A stretch of 46,528 bases of DNA from Actinomycetes bacterium (GTDB taxonomy: Bacteria; Actinomycetota; JAHEXW01), in contig JAHEXW010000002.1 in NCBI GenBank assembly GCA_023251915.1, forward strand, positions 1-46,528, read 5' to 3'. Below are positions 1 through 9,900 of the stretch, in pieces (within the stretch, counting starts at the first letter, position 1; the number at the start of each line of letters is the position of its first letter). The notes beneath the pieces were generated by a model. That model made no database searches, had not been told where the DNA came from, and saw nothing but the letters and a program-made list of their open reading frames with translations. The position numbers and the translations under genes were made by a program.

Positions 1-427
1 GACCCCGGTCGTTGAATCCCGGGATTGAATCATTCATGTTCCATACGAACGCAAGAGTGTCATCGTAACTCCCCTTGCTCCAGGAGGCGCCGTCAAACGT
101 CCAAGCCTCGCCCAATTTGAGCGGTGTCGCGTCGGCGTATTCCGCCGCCAAATATATGTTTTTGTCGTCGTAGACGGCGCGCATGACGACCTTCTGGGCC
201 TCGACGCCGGCCTCGGCTTTGAGCGGTATCGTAACCGCCTTGGCTTTGCTCCAGTCAGCCTCCGTGATATTGCCGTCGATGGTAAACGTGCCAACAGTGG
301 TTTTGGCGGCGCTCAACGTATTAGCCGGAGCGGGGACCGTCGCCGCGTTACCAGCGGTCGCGCAGCCGGCAGCAGCCATAAGAAGCGCAAATAACGTCAG
401 ACTAACCAAGTATTGTTTCTTAATCAT
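1..427 (-). CDS. EB_dh-like haem-binding lipoprotein (partial, C-terminus off the left edge)
   Basis: An open frame runs from an ATG at 427 to the window edge (142 codons). A GGGAGG ribosome site lies just upstream and the stop of the preceding gene is one base away, so the two are co-translated. The N-terminus is a lipoprotein-type signal (MIKKQYLV..., hydrophobic core, AAGC with Cys22); the -3 position is Ala, so the lipobox is slightly atypical. The mature part (TFTIDGNITEADWSKAKAV, then a DDKNIYLAAEYAD stretch) resembles the start of the ethylbenzene-dehydrogenase gamma / cytochrome c-552 type haem-b binding domain (EB_dh) and parallels the neighbouring gene. Known members bind one haem b in a beta-sandwich. 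I infer a lipid-anchored electron carrier outside the membrane. The axial ligands lie beyond the part seen. Confidence 0.72.
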   Translation of the reverse strand, partial: MIKKQYLVSLTLFALLMAAAGCATAGNAATVPAPANTLSAAKTTVGTFTIDGNITEADWSKAKAVTIPLKAEAGVEAQKVVMRAVYDDKNIYLAAEYADATPLKLGEAWTFDGASWSKGSYDDTLAFVWNMNDSIPGFNDRG

Positions 428-428
428 G

Positions 429-1541
429 CTATTCGCCTCCCTGGGGCACTAGCTCGAGTATAACTGGCGGGCTGTACCGCGTCGTCTTGCCGTCGCGCCG
501 CACCAAAGCCCCAAAATAAACGCTTCTGTCATCGCCGACCTGAAATAGTATGTCGTCCGGATTCTTGGTATTCAGCTTCCGCCCCATCTCGACCGTCCAG
601 TTACCGCCCGACCATCGCATGGTGCCTGTAACGTCTTCCCGGCTGCCACCCCAATGCCCCTTGGTACTACGGTTGTAGTAAACGAACGGGAGTTTGTCAC
701 CCGCGCGCACGGTCGCGCTGGCCGCTATCGGTGTCAGTTGATCTTCAAACGGATATGGCGTGTTATTAAGATCCAACCCTTCTGCGTACATAAGATATGG
801 TTGCTCCTTTTTGACGCTCGCGCCTGCGCCGCCCTCGCTGGCCAGAATGGCCTCGCGCCACACGTCACTGTTTAGGTTAATTGCCCTAAGGTTCGTAAAC
901 TGATCCCATTGTGGCCAAACTTGCGCTTCGCTCGTCTCTGGACTCAACAGATAGTCCTGGTTGGCCTGATAGATCAGGTCGTCCCCGGTGCCAAATGCGG
1001 CTCCGTTACCGGCGCCCATCAGCCAAACGTCGGCCCGCCCCCGGCCACCCGACCAGATCTTCTTGTTCTTACCTTTGTTGATCTGGCCAAAATTATATAT
1101 TTCGTCGCCCGGCTTAAATCCATAGGTCATGATCTTAAAACCTTTTTCCGGGAAACCGACTACCGAGTCGCCTATGTCAAAAAACAGCTCCAGCGCGTCC
1201 GCGCGCGGCCCATGCGTCCATGTCTTGCCGTTGTACACCCAAGGCCCAAAAACCGCGTCCTTGCTTGCGTCCGCATATCGGGCCTGGAAGAATATCTTCG
1301 TCTTTGTATAGACCGCCTTGACGGTAATCGGGTCGGCTTGGTCTATCGGAATAGTCAGCTCCGGCGCGCTCTTCCACACCGCGTCGTTCCCAATCCCGTC
1401 CAACTTTGGTTCCGTCGTTACGTATACCGCTCGCAACCGATAACTCGGATTCAGGTATCGGTAGAGCAGATACCCGCCGCCGACTAGCACGACCGCCGCT
1501 ATGACAACGCCAATGGTGGTCATAATGGCGCGCCGGCTCAC
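429..1541 (-). CDS. Membrane-anchored EB_dh-like haem-binding protein
   Basis: Start chosen at a GTG (1541) that overlaps the upstream TGA as GTGA; an in-frame ATG at 1523 is the alternative. About 370 residues. The N-terminus is SRR followed by one transmembrane segment (TIGVVIAAVVLVGGGYLLY), so the rest should face outward. The soluble part starts LDGIGNDAVWKSAPELTIPI and continues with VKAVYTKTKIFFQARYAD, DALELFFDIGDSV and GRADVWLMGAG, the layout of EB_dh (cytochrome c-552/DMSO-reductase-like haem-binding) domains. These normally hold a single haem b and pass electrons to or from a partner redox protein. It has no CXXCH. It sits between a multihaem cytochrome and a second EB_dh-like lipoprotein, which suggests a haem-b step in the same electron chain. 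Family assignment is by pattern only; the ligand Met/Lys pair was not identified. Confidence 0.7.
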   Translation of the reverse strand: MSRRAIMTTIGVVIAAVVLVGGGYLLYRYLNPSYRLRAVYVTTEPKLDGIGNDAVWKSAPELTIPIDQADPITVKAVYTKTKIFFQARYADASKDAVFGPWVYNGKTWTHGPRADALELFFDIGDSVVGFPEKGFKIMTYGFKPGDEIYNFGQINKGKNKKIWSGGRGRADVWLMGAGNGAAFGTGDDLIYQANQDYLLSPETSEAQVWPQWDQFTNLRAINLNSDVWREAILASEGGAGASVKKEQPYLMYAEGLDLNNTPYPFEDQLTPIAASATVRAGDKLPFVYYNRSTKGHWGGSREDVTGTMRWSGGNWTVEMGRKLNTKNPDDILFQVGDDRSVYFGALVRRDGKTTRYSPPVILELVPQGGE

Positions 1542-3949
1542 TTCACCAGCCTGCCAGCCCAAGTCTCGTTCCAAGCCCCGGGGTCGATCAAACCGATATT
1601 GTAATGATTGGCGTATTTCCCGGCCGGGGTCACGGTGGCGAAATCCTGCGCTTTCTCCGCCGTCATCGGTTCCAGCGTTGCCGCCGGATTGATGTCGCCG
1701 CCGGTCTCGTAGTAGCCGACCGGCGCGAAGATGAAGTCGCGCCGCGTCAAGGTCTTGTCCTTGGCGGGAATCGCGAACGTAAGACGGCTGGTGTCGCGAT
1801 AGTCGTAGGTGACATAGTTGTTGTCGCGCGCACTTAGCTGCGCGGTGACGTCGGTTGTCTCTCCCTGATATTTGGTGTAAGTGGCCTGTTTTATAGGCAA
1901 CTTAGTGACTCGGACGGGCGAAGTAGCGGTCGCCACCGCCATATAGTCAATGGAGTTTAACGTCGGGATAATCTTCACTTGGAAGTGTTTGGCGCCCTTG
2001 GGGAAGAGTCCGGTCAAGTCGAGATAACCGTAGCGGTCCTCGGCGTGGCGGGCGCTTCCTCTGGTGACCCATTGTCCCTTGGCGTTCTTTGTCTGAACAT
2101 AGACCGGCAGTTTGCCGCCCTTCTCCTCGTTAACGCCCCAGAGGAGCTTGATGGTCTTGGCTTGAGTCAAGTCGCCGAAGTCCATGACGAAAGAGTTACC
2201 GGAATTGTAAATCTCGGAGATGGTGTTGCCGTAACCGACGGTGCCGGCAAACCAGCCGCTCCTGTCTTCGGTGGAAAGCGTTCTCCGGCCAATGACGTCG
2301 GTTACGTCGTTGCCCAGGTTGTCAGTGGCGGTCTTCGGCGTGGCTATGTCGGAGTTTTTGGCGGCTATCACGTCGCCGTCAACGGACACGTAGACCTGGC
2401 TGTCCCTAGCGTGATCAACGGTCCAGAGGGATAACTGGTCCTCGTAGCCGACCTCGCCCACAGGTTGGCCGTCTGGCCTGTCGCCCGAGGAGGGTTGGTT
2501 AAACATTACCGAGTATGTATTAGTCTTGGCGTCGATGACAGGCGTACCGTGTTTAAACAGGATGTAGTCGTCGTCGCGGTTGTAATAACGGTAGGCGGGA
2601 ATATTCCCCAGGCCCTTCAGGTTCGGCATATCGGGCGTTGGCAAGGGTACGTCATATTCGCTCCCGGCCTTCAGGCGGGATGACTGGAAGTGCACCCGGG
2701 TCTCTTCCATTGTCGTCCCGTCGGAGGCGACCGAATAGAAACGGGGGCAGGACGGTTCGCCGCCCTCATAGTCGGAGCCGCGCGCGCCGGGGTTAAACGG
2801 ATGGCAGTTGTAACACCAGCTGCCGTTATTAAAGATCATCAAATAGGGCGTCGATACCGAGCCGTGAATAGGCGTCGCTTTGCACGTCGCGCAGCCAACC
2901 TCATCCAAGGCGATCGGACGGTGCCAGGTGCAGTTACTTGAATGCTTGCCGTGTGACGGATGTCCTTTGCCCGGGCCATAGTAGTCAACGCTGTGGCATT
3001 TATAGCACAACAGCTCGGTCGTCCGGACATACCACACCATGTAAGCAGATGACCGGGTGCCCCCATTGCTCGGTCGGATGGCGCCCAATGTAATCGATCG
3101 GACAGTCGTCGGCTCCTGCGTCGGCGCTCGCGCCGCTAGGATGTAGCGCTGGTTGGAACCATGCGGGCCTTTGGCGTTATTGGTATCGCTGGTATGGCAA
3201 TCGCTGCACTTGATGTAGCTGCCGGCGCCCATGCCTGGCACAAACGTCTCGTCAAAGTAAATTCCATTTGCCCAAGTCAAAGTCTTGTTGCCGGCGACTG
3301 GACCTTGCTTTAGCACGGGATGATATGACGCGTTGTTCGGGTTGAATTCTTTGGCGGTATCCGTCTCATTGATGACATCGTCGGTCCCCGGATCGCCCGA
3401 TTGCCAGTACCGCCTCTTGGTCCAATTGAAAGCCATCGGGTGTCCGTATGTCGCCTGGTACAAATCGTAGTTGAAGGCGTAACTAGAATGGCATTTGAAA
3501 CAAAGCTCGTACTCTTTGACTACCGAAGCCTCAAAGGCAAACTGCGGCACCGTGCCCGCCGATACTCCATAAACCGGGCGGACGCCGCTGACGTTGGCCT
3601 GCGTTCCCGCGCCGAAGTAGCTGCCTAGAGGCGACGACGCTCGCGTGGCCGAATGCGGATCGTGGCAATCGTCGCAATTGGCATGGCGCTTATTCAGATT
3701 CGCCGTAAGACGTTCGACATCGGTCGAGCCAAGGGACGGATCCCAGGCGTATGTTTCGGTATCGTTGTGCTTGCCGGCCGGAGCGTAATGAGAATACGTC
3801 TTCTGGTAGTCGGTCTCGATGTTTTTGTAGGTCAGTCCGGACGCGGAGAAGTACGTCAGAAAAAGCGTCGCCAAAACGCCGATCGCCGCTATCAACCACG
3901 GGGTAATTCCGCGCCCACCTACCGGCTGGAACCGGTGCAATCGGTTCAT
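1538..3949 (-). CDS. Membrane-anchored multihaem cytochrome c with large beta-rich C-terminus
   Basis: About 803 residues. Start at the ATG at 3949 (an adjacent ATG at 3952 is possible), placed 5 nt after an AGGGAG site; the longer frame to 4003 lacks such a site. One N-terminal membrane segment (PWLIAAIGVLATLFLTYF) anchors or exports it. Five CXXCH motifs follow in the first half (CDDCH, CFKCH, CSDCH, CYKCH, CYNCH), several in the doubled-CXXCH style. There is also CATCK, the CXXCK form known from the NrfA active-site haem, and a decayed-looking NCTWH. The last ~400 residues hold no haem motif and look beta-sandwich rich; I do not recognise a family. The gene lies 50 bp after the giant gene and overlaps the next by 4 bp, so it is probably part of the same surface electron-transfer operon. 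Confidence 0.82.
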   Translation of the reverse strand: MNRLHRFQPVGGRGITPWLIAAIGVLATLFLTYFSASGLTYKNIETDYQKTYSHYAPAGKHNDTETYAWDPSLGSTDVERLTANLNKRHANCDDCHDPHSATRASSPLGSYFGAGTQANVSGVRPVYGVSAGTVPQFAFEASVVKEYELCFKCHSSYAFNYDLYQATYGHPMAFNWTKRRYWQSGDPGTDDVINETDTAKEFNPNNASYHPVLKQGPVAGNKTLTWANGIYFDETFVPGMGAGSYIKCSDCHTSDTNNAKGPHGSNQRYILAARAPTQEPTTVRSITLGAIRPSNGGTRSSAYMVWYVRTTELLCYKCHSVDYYGPGKGHPSHGKHSSNCTWHRPIALDEVGCATCKATPIHGSVSTPYLMIFNNGSWCYNCHPFNPGARGSDYEGGEPSCPRFYSVASDGTTMEETRVHFQSSRLKAGSEYDVPLPTPDMPNLKGLGNIPAYRYYNRDDDYILFKHGTPVIDAKTNTYSVMFNQPSSGDRPDGQPVGEVGYEDQLSLWTVDHARDSQVYVSVDGDVIAAKNSDIATPKTATDNLGNDVTDVIGRRTLSTEDRSGWFAGTVGYGNTISEIYNSGNSFVMDFGDLTQAKTIKLLWGVNEEKGGKLPVYVQTKNAKGQWVTRGSARHAEDRYGYLDLTGLFPKGAKHFQVKIIPTLNSIDYMAVATATSPVRVTKLPIKQATYTKYQGETTDVTAQLSARDNNYVTYDYRDTSRLTFAIPAKDKTLTRRDFIFAPVGYYETGGDINPAATLEPMTAEKAQDFATVTPAGKYANHYNIGLIDPGAWNETWAGRLVK

Positions 3950-3999
3950 CATTTCTCCCTCATTATCGCTGTTGACTGGTGTTTTTCGATTATACCACA

Positions 4000-6900
4000 T
4001 CAATAATTATACTTAACCGAGCCATTATGACAGTGGAGGCACGCTCCCTCGGTTACGACGTTGCCGGTCTTGGTGTCTTCCGGCCACCTGACTACCCTAA
4101 GATACGGGGTTGCGTGCGGATGGTGGCAAGTGACGCATGTGATCTTTGTCTTGGCTTCCTGAGAATTCTTAATATAGTCAGGCAGCGGATCGTGACAGAC
4201 GCCGGCGCAGTTGGCCTTGGTCGTGTTCGACACCGTGCAGTCGACCGTGTGGCTAGCGTTAAGGCCGGACGAAACCTCGACGTTGTTGCCGGCCAGGCTA
4301 ACAATCGTCATCGACTGCGCCGGATGCGGAACATCGGCGAAATCGATGGTAATGGTGTTGCCGACTGCCAGCTGCGCCATTCCGGCGTTCGCCACCGTGA
4401 AGTGAGTCGGATCGGTAACCGATATGATCGTGGTTGCGGGGCCTTGCGGCGCGAACAGATAGTGCCCGACGCGCGGTATCGCGTACTTGAAGGCGTCGAC
4501 GTCAACTCGATAACCGGATGACAAGGCATTCTTGTTACTAGTAACGACGACTCGAATCGTGTGCGAAGCCATCGTCAGGCTGCTGCGCGTCGCGGCCACG
4601 ATCCGATAAGCCGGCACGGCGCTGTAGAGGTCGACGCCCGAATATTCATTGGGGTTGTCGCCCGGCAGCGAGACAGTGCCATCCGTATAACGCTGGCCGT
4701 CGATGAATATCTGAGCGGTGCCGCTATCCGGTCCGAACCTCGCCACATAGGCGCAGTACGTGCCGGTGAATGTGTATTCAACATACGCGTTGTTGGTCGA
4801 GCTGTAAATGTCCTCGCCGCCCTCGTAATCGTCGGTGCCGGGCGAATCGGTCGTCCAGGCCGCCAGCGGCGATTTGGTCACTCCGGTGAAGTTCTCCTGG
4901 ATAGGATAGATGTCGCCCAGGGTATAACCGGTACGGTCAAAACCGTTCGCCGACGTCGTGGTGATCAACGGCGGGTACTTAATGGTGTAAGGAATTATTT
5001 TGCTGGATGTGTGGGTCTCGCGCAGCACTCGGCCCCGCGTGTCCGCTTCTTTGTGACACGTGTTGCAGTAGTCGTTGATGGTCTTGTTAACGTTACGCAT
5101 GTCAGACCAGTACTGCTTGATATTGGCCGGGTTGGCGATAATCGACGTCGCGAAGCCCTCGTAAACGTGCCGATCGGTCATCGCCCGCTGGCCGTGGCAA
5201 CTGGTACATTTAATCTGCGCGTCGCGAATCGTCAGGCCATGCCGCGACCCGTTAGCTCCACCCTGCACCGCGTCGATGTCGACTCGGCCGGATTTCGCGG
5301 TGATGACCACCGTGTGCGGCGCCAGCGACAGGTATTGCTTGTTGAACACCGTTACGTTGTAGAGGTAGCCTTGCTCGGGCGGCAACTGCAGGTTCACATC
5401 GCCTTGCGAGACATTGTCAATAAAGACCTGAGCTACACCGCGGTCCGGGCCTTTTGTCGAGGCCCAAGAGAATTCCGTTCCGGTGAAGGTGAATGACACC
5501 GAGTTGGCCGTGGTGCCGTCGGGGGCGCTGTAAGCGACGGTCGGGTCTGTCGGCAGAGACTTGCGCACCCGGACCCAGTCGATCTGCCAATCGGAATTGT
5601 CGCTTTCCGACCCTTGGAACTGGATCTTGGCGTACAAATTGGTTGCCCCGCCAACCGTACTGTGCGTGCGAATCGGACCACTGCCGCTGTTATAGCCGGC
5701 ATAGTCGTAGTATTGCCAGGTAAACTGCTGCGGTGACGCTTGCAGTTTATACTGCGTCAGCAATTCCTGGCCGGCTGTGTAGTCGCTACCGGCGGAGTTG
5801 TCCCAAGCGGCGTTCCAAGAGGTGGTCAGATAATCGGTTACTGTCGTCCCGCCGCCGTAGGTCGTGACTGTGACCTGGTTGTCACCGAAGAAGTAATCAC
5901 TGGCACCCGTCGGGTCGCTGTTGTCCGATTTCAACAAGCGCGGACGCTGGCGATAGACGCTCGGGAACTTCACCTTGGCCTCGACCACATAATCACCGGC
6001 CTGAACCGGATAGCTGTGGGTAATGGTCGAAGGGGTCGTGGCACCGACGGAATTCAGCGTGACCCAACCGGCCGGGCTTCCGTCCATCGTCACCGAACCG
6101 CTGGGCGACCAAGACGGGTCGATAGTCGTCGCGGTGAAGTCGTCGGCATAGAGGAACGTCCCGACTATGTTGGAGGCCGAGGCCGCTCCGCCATTGCCAT
6201 AGTACATATAGAGTTTGTTGTTGTTGGAGCTATTGCCGGCGTCTAGGCGCGGCAGATTGACCCAAACTATCGCCGAGGCGGTATTATATTTCTCGATCCA
6301 GAATGTCCGCATTGTCGTGCCGTCCGCCGCGGCGAACCTTAGGTCAGAGTAGTCCGCCTTCATGCTGGGCTCGTTTGTTATCGTTAATTTTACCTGATAG
6401 TTGTCTACCCCGATGTTCGGATTATTGACTGTAATCAGCTTCCGGGCACCCCACGAGGCGTTGTACCACGGAGGCACAACTACCCCGCCGGTCGCATACT
6501 TGACAGCGTTGCCACCGTAATTGGCGCCCTCGTCGGTCAGCCACGTGCCAATGTAGGTTAGGAACGGTGACTTCTCTTGGACGAAACCGTTGTATTGCTG
6601 ATAAACGTTCCAGTTGTCCCTGGATTTGTTGGCCGTCCGGCCATGGCAGTTGTAGCATAGCTCTTCCTCGCCCTTTTGCGTTCTGTAGTAGAACTGCAGA
6701 CCGTGGTAACCATGACAGTAGAAACAACCGTTCGAAGTGTTTTTCAGCGAAGCCCCAAGAGTCTGCCCCGTGCCTAAGAGGACGTAGGCCGGATTTGTCT
6801 TAAGGTCTTTCCACTCGTCCCGGATAGTCTGCCAACGAGGCGTGACTTGGGTCGGGTTGTTCCGAACATAATTGGTTAGATCCTGATCACTGATCTGGCC

Positions 6901-9900
6901 CTGCATGCCGCCCATTTCCGGGTTGTGAATGGAGGTGTAGTACTGCATCTGGCTACCGCCCGGATTGTCATTCGATGTGCCGTGGCAGGACAAGCAGAAT
7001 GCTTCGGTAAGAACGCGGTCGTCAGGAATGCTATAACTGGAACCGGCTGTCTGAGTGAACTCGCGGTAACGGGTCTGCAGCATGCCCGGGTTGTTGACCT
7101 TAACCATGTCGAAGTCAGCCGACGCGCCGCTGGTGCCAAAACCAACCCAGGAACCTGCGAACGATGTTGCGCTGGCAATAAAGTCGCCTCGTGCGACCGC
7201 CGCGTCCGTGATCGTATCATGGCCATCCGGTAGATCGGCCTTAGTGACGGTCGTAACCGTACCCTGCACCCAACGCTCCGGATTAATCTTGAGGTTAATC
7301 CGATACTGCGTCGCGGCGTTGTAAGCAAAGTTGGCTGTCTTGGTCGTGATGCCGTCGGTCAGCGAGAATACCGCCGAAGACCCGGTCCTGGTTATCGAGC
7401 CTGTCAGACCGCTAGACGCCGAGCCGTCGCCGGCTATGCTTAGGTAAGCTCGACCGTCGCTGTTCAGTTTCACTTCAACAGAGAAGTAGCCGCCCTTACT
7501 GGCGATCCCCACCAAGCCGGTGTCTTTCTTGGCAAACGCGGTGCTCGCGCCCGTATCTGATTGGCGCAGTTCCGCGTGGGTCGGATCCGGATAGGCCGGG
7601 TTGCCGATCATGCCGGTCGACATCGCCCAATTTCCGCCCGTGAAGGTCCAGTCGTTTGGTACCGTGGGAATGATAGAGGTCGGCTTACCCGTGGTTGGGT
7701 CAGTCGCCAACCTCAGATCGTCGTCAAAGTTATCAACCGATGATGCTTCCGTATTCAAGTGCGGGTTATGGCAATCAATGCATGACAACTTGCCCGCCGG
7801 GTACAGCTCATCCCGGACGCGATGCGCGCCGGAGGGCGAGTAGTCGAACTCGGCTTTCGTCGGGGAGTTCGAACCGGACCCGTCATGGCAGGTAAAGCAC
7901 AGCTTGGCTTCGTATGTCTCGTTAATAAGCTTCTCGCCCTTGGCCGTATGTGCCCGATGACACAAGGCGCATTCGGTGGGATTACTGGAATAAGCCAAGT
8001 GAGGCAAGGCGCTATTGAAGTCGGTCTTGGACGCCGGAGTCTTAACGTGGACCTCGGCACTCGGAGACGAGTAGTTCATCATGTCGTCAAAGGCTACGAC
8101 CTTGTAGTAGTAGTCCTGGTTCCAGGCCAGATTCGGGTCGTAGAACTTCGTGGCCGTAGTCGCGCCGCTACCCGGATCGGAGACGTCGCAGGAACCTACT
8201 TGTTTCGTTTCGTCCGGAGCGACAAACCCCGGGGAAGTACCACGATAGATTCGGTATTCAGCTATACCCTGGTTGTCCGCCGAGGTGCTCCATGACAACA
8301 GACCCGTATTGGTCACACCGGCTATGGAAGCGGCGGGGCTGCCCGGCGCGTCCGGCGGTTTGGTATCGTAGTATACGGCCAGGCTGTATCGTGCCGAATA
8401 GTTCCCGGCGGCGTCTACGGCGCGGACCGCGTATCTGACGTTAGCGTTAGCGTTAAAACCGAAACCATCCTTATCGATGGCGTTACAACCATAGTACTTG
8501 CGGAAGCTCTCGGCACTGGCGCCACCGAAGTTTTTCGACGTCAGGCCGCTCTCAACGGTATCGATCGTCCGCATATCGGGATAGTAAAGTTTGTCGGTGA
8601 TCGGCACGTTGTTTCGGTAGACAACATAATAGTCAACGCCTGAGCCTTCGTCCTTAACCGGCGTCCACGAAAGCAGGATTCCTCCGGCGGTCTTGGACGT
8701 AACCGCTCGCAGCCTAGGTACCGGCGGCGCCGTGTTGTCGACGGTGACATAAACGATATTCGATTCCCTGACGTTGCCGGCGTTATCCGTGGCGCGCGCC
8801 TGGACTCCATACCAGCCATCGGCGATGCTGATCGTCTTGCTCCAGCTGGTCGTGCCAGCCGCCAACTGCCAAGGTCCCGGATTTGCGGTTAACCCGTTCA
8901 CGCCCGCGATAACTCTGACTTCAACCTTATTAACCCCGCTCTGAACACCGTTTGTGTTGTAATCGCCCGCGTTGCCGGCTACGCTCACATTAGTGCCGCT
9001 GGCCAGGAATTGCATGTTGGTCGGTGCTGTCAGGATACATTTAGGCGGTGTCGTGTCTATGTTTATGGTTCGCTGTGTCGACGCGGTGCGCCCGGCGCGG
9101 TCAAAAGCGCTCAAGCGGATCTTATAGACGCCGTCCGACGCTTCCCGGGAGATGTAGTCGACTCCAAAGACATTGCCTGTCGTCGAATTGGGATCGAGTC
9201 TCATTTGGGTGATCGTACCGGCCCAGAAGCCCACGGCCGGCCAGCCGGTCGGGTAATCCTGCAAGAGAGACGTGTCTTCGTAGGCGTCAACATCTATCCT
9301 GGTGCCCGTCGACAGAGCGTTTTTCTCTCCACTGTATTCGATCTTGATTGTGTGCGTGTTGCTAAAGACCCAGCTCCCGCCAACGTTAATCGTGTCGATA
9401 AGCGAGTTGGTCGTTGAGTTCGTGTTAATGGCGGAGCCACTGAGCAAGATCGCGCCTTGAACCACGGTCAGGGAACCCTGCAGACCGACGTTACTATTGA
9501 CTATTTCGCGCGTGCCGATCAGAGTCCATGGTCCCGTGCCGGTCCAGAATCCTCCGATATTAGCAACGTCGCCGGCGTTTTGCGCGACCGTCCCGATCTT
9601 CAGCGTCGAGCCTATGGACAGCACCGAACCGGCGGTCAGGTTCATTTGGCTTTGCAAGGAGGCTCCGCTGGAGAGCGTACGTGGTGACGACCCCGTGTAG
9701 ACGTCTGGTATCGCCGTCCTGCTGTAGATCTGCTGTTGGCCCAGGATGACCGGAGCGTAAAGGTCGATGCCCGACTGGTTGATGTCGTTAGGATTGTCCG
9801 TTGCCAATTTGCTGGTGCCATCTGTTATTAACGCATTATCTAAGTACACGCGCGCCTTGCCGCGATCCGGTCCCTTGGTTGTAAAGACCGAGAAGTTGTT

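Noticed and set aside
1177-1377. Small minus frames inside larger genes (e.g. 66 codons here)
   Set aside because: They are out-of-frame shadows of the EB_dh-like gene with no start signal of their own.
3989-3994. TATAAT on the minus strand between the giant gene and the next cytochrome
   Set aside because: No acceptable -35 at 16-19 bp. The gap is only 50 bp in an apparent operon.
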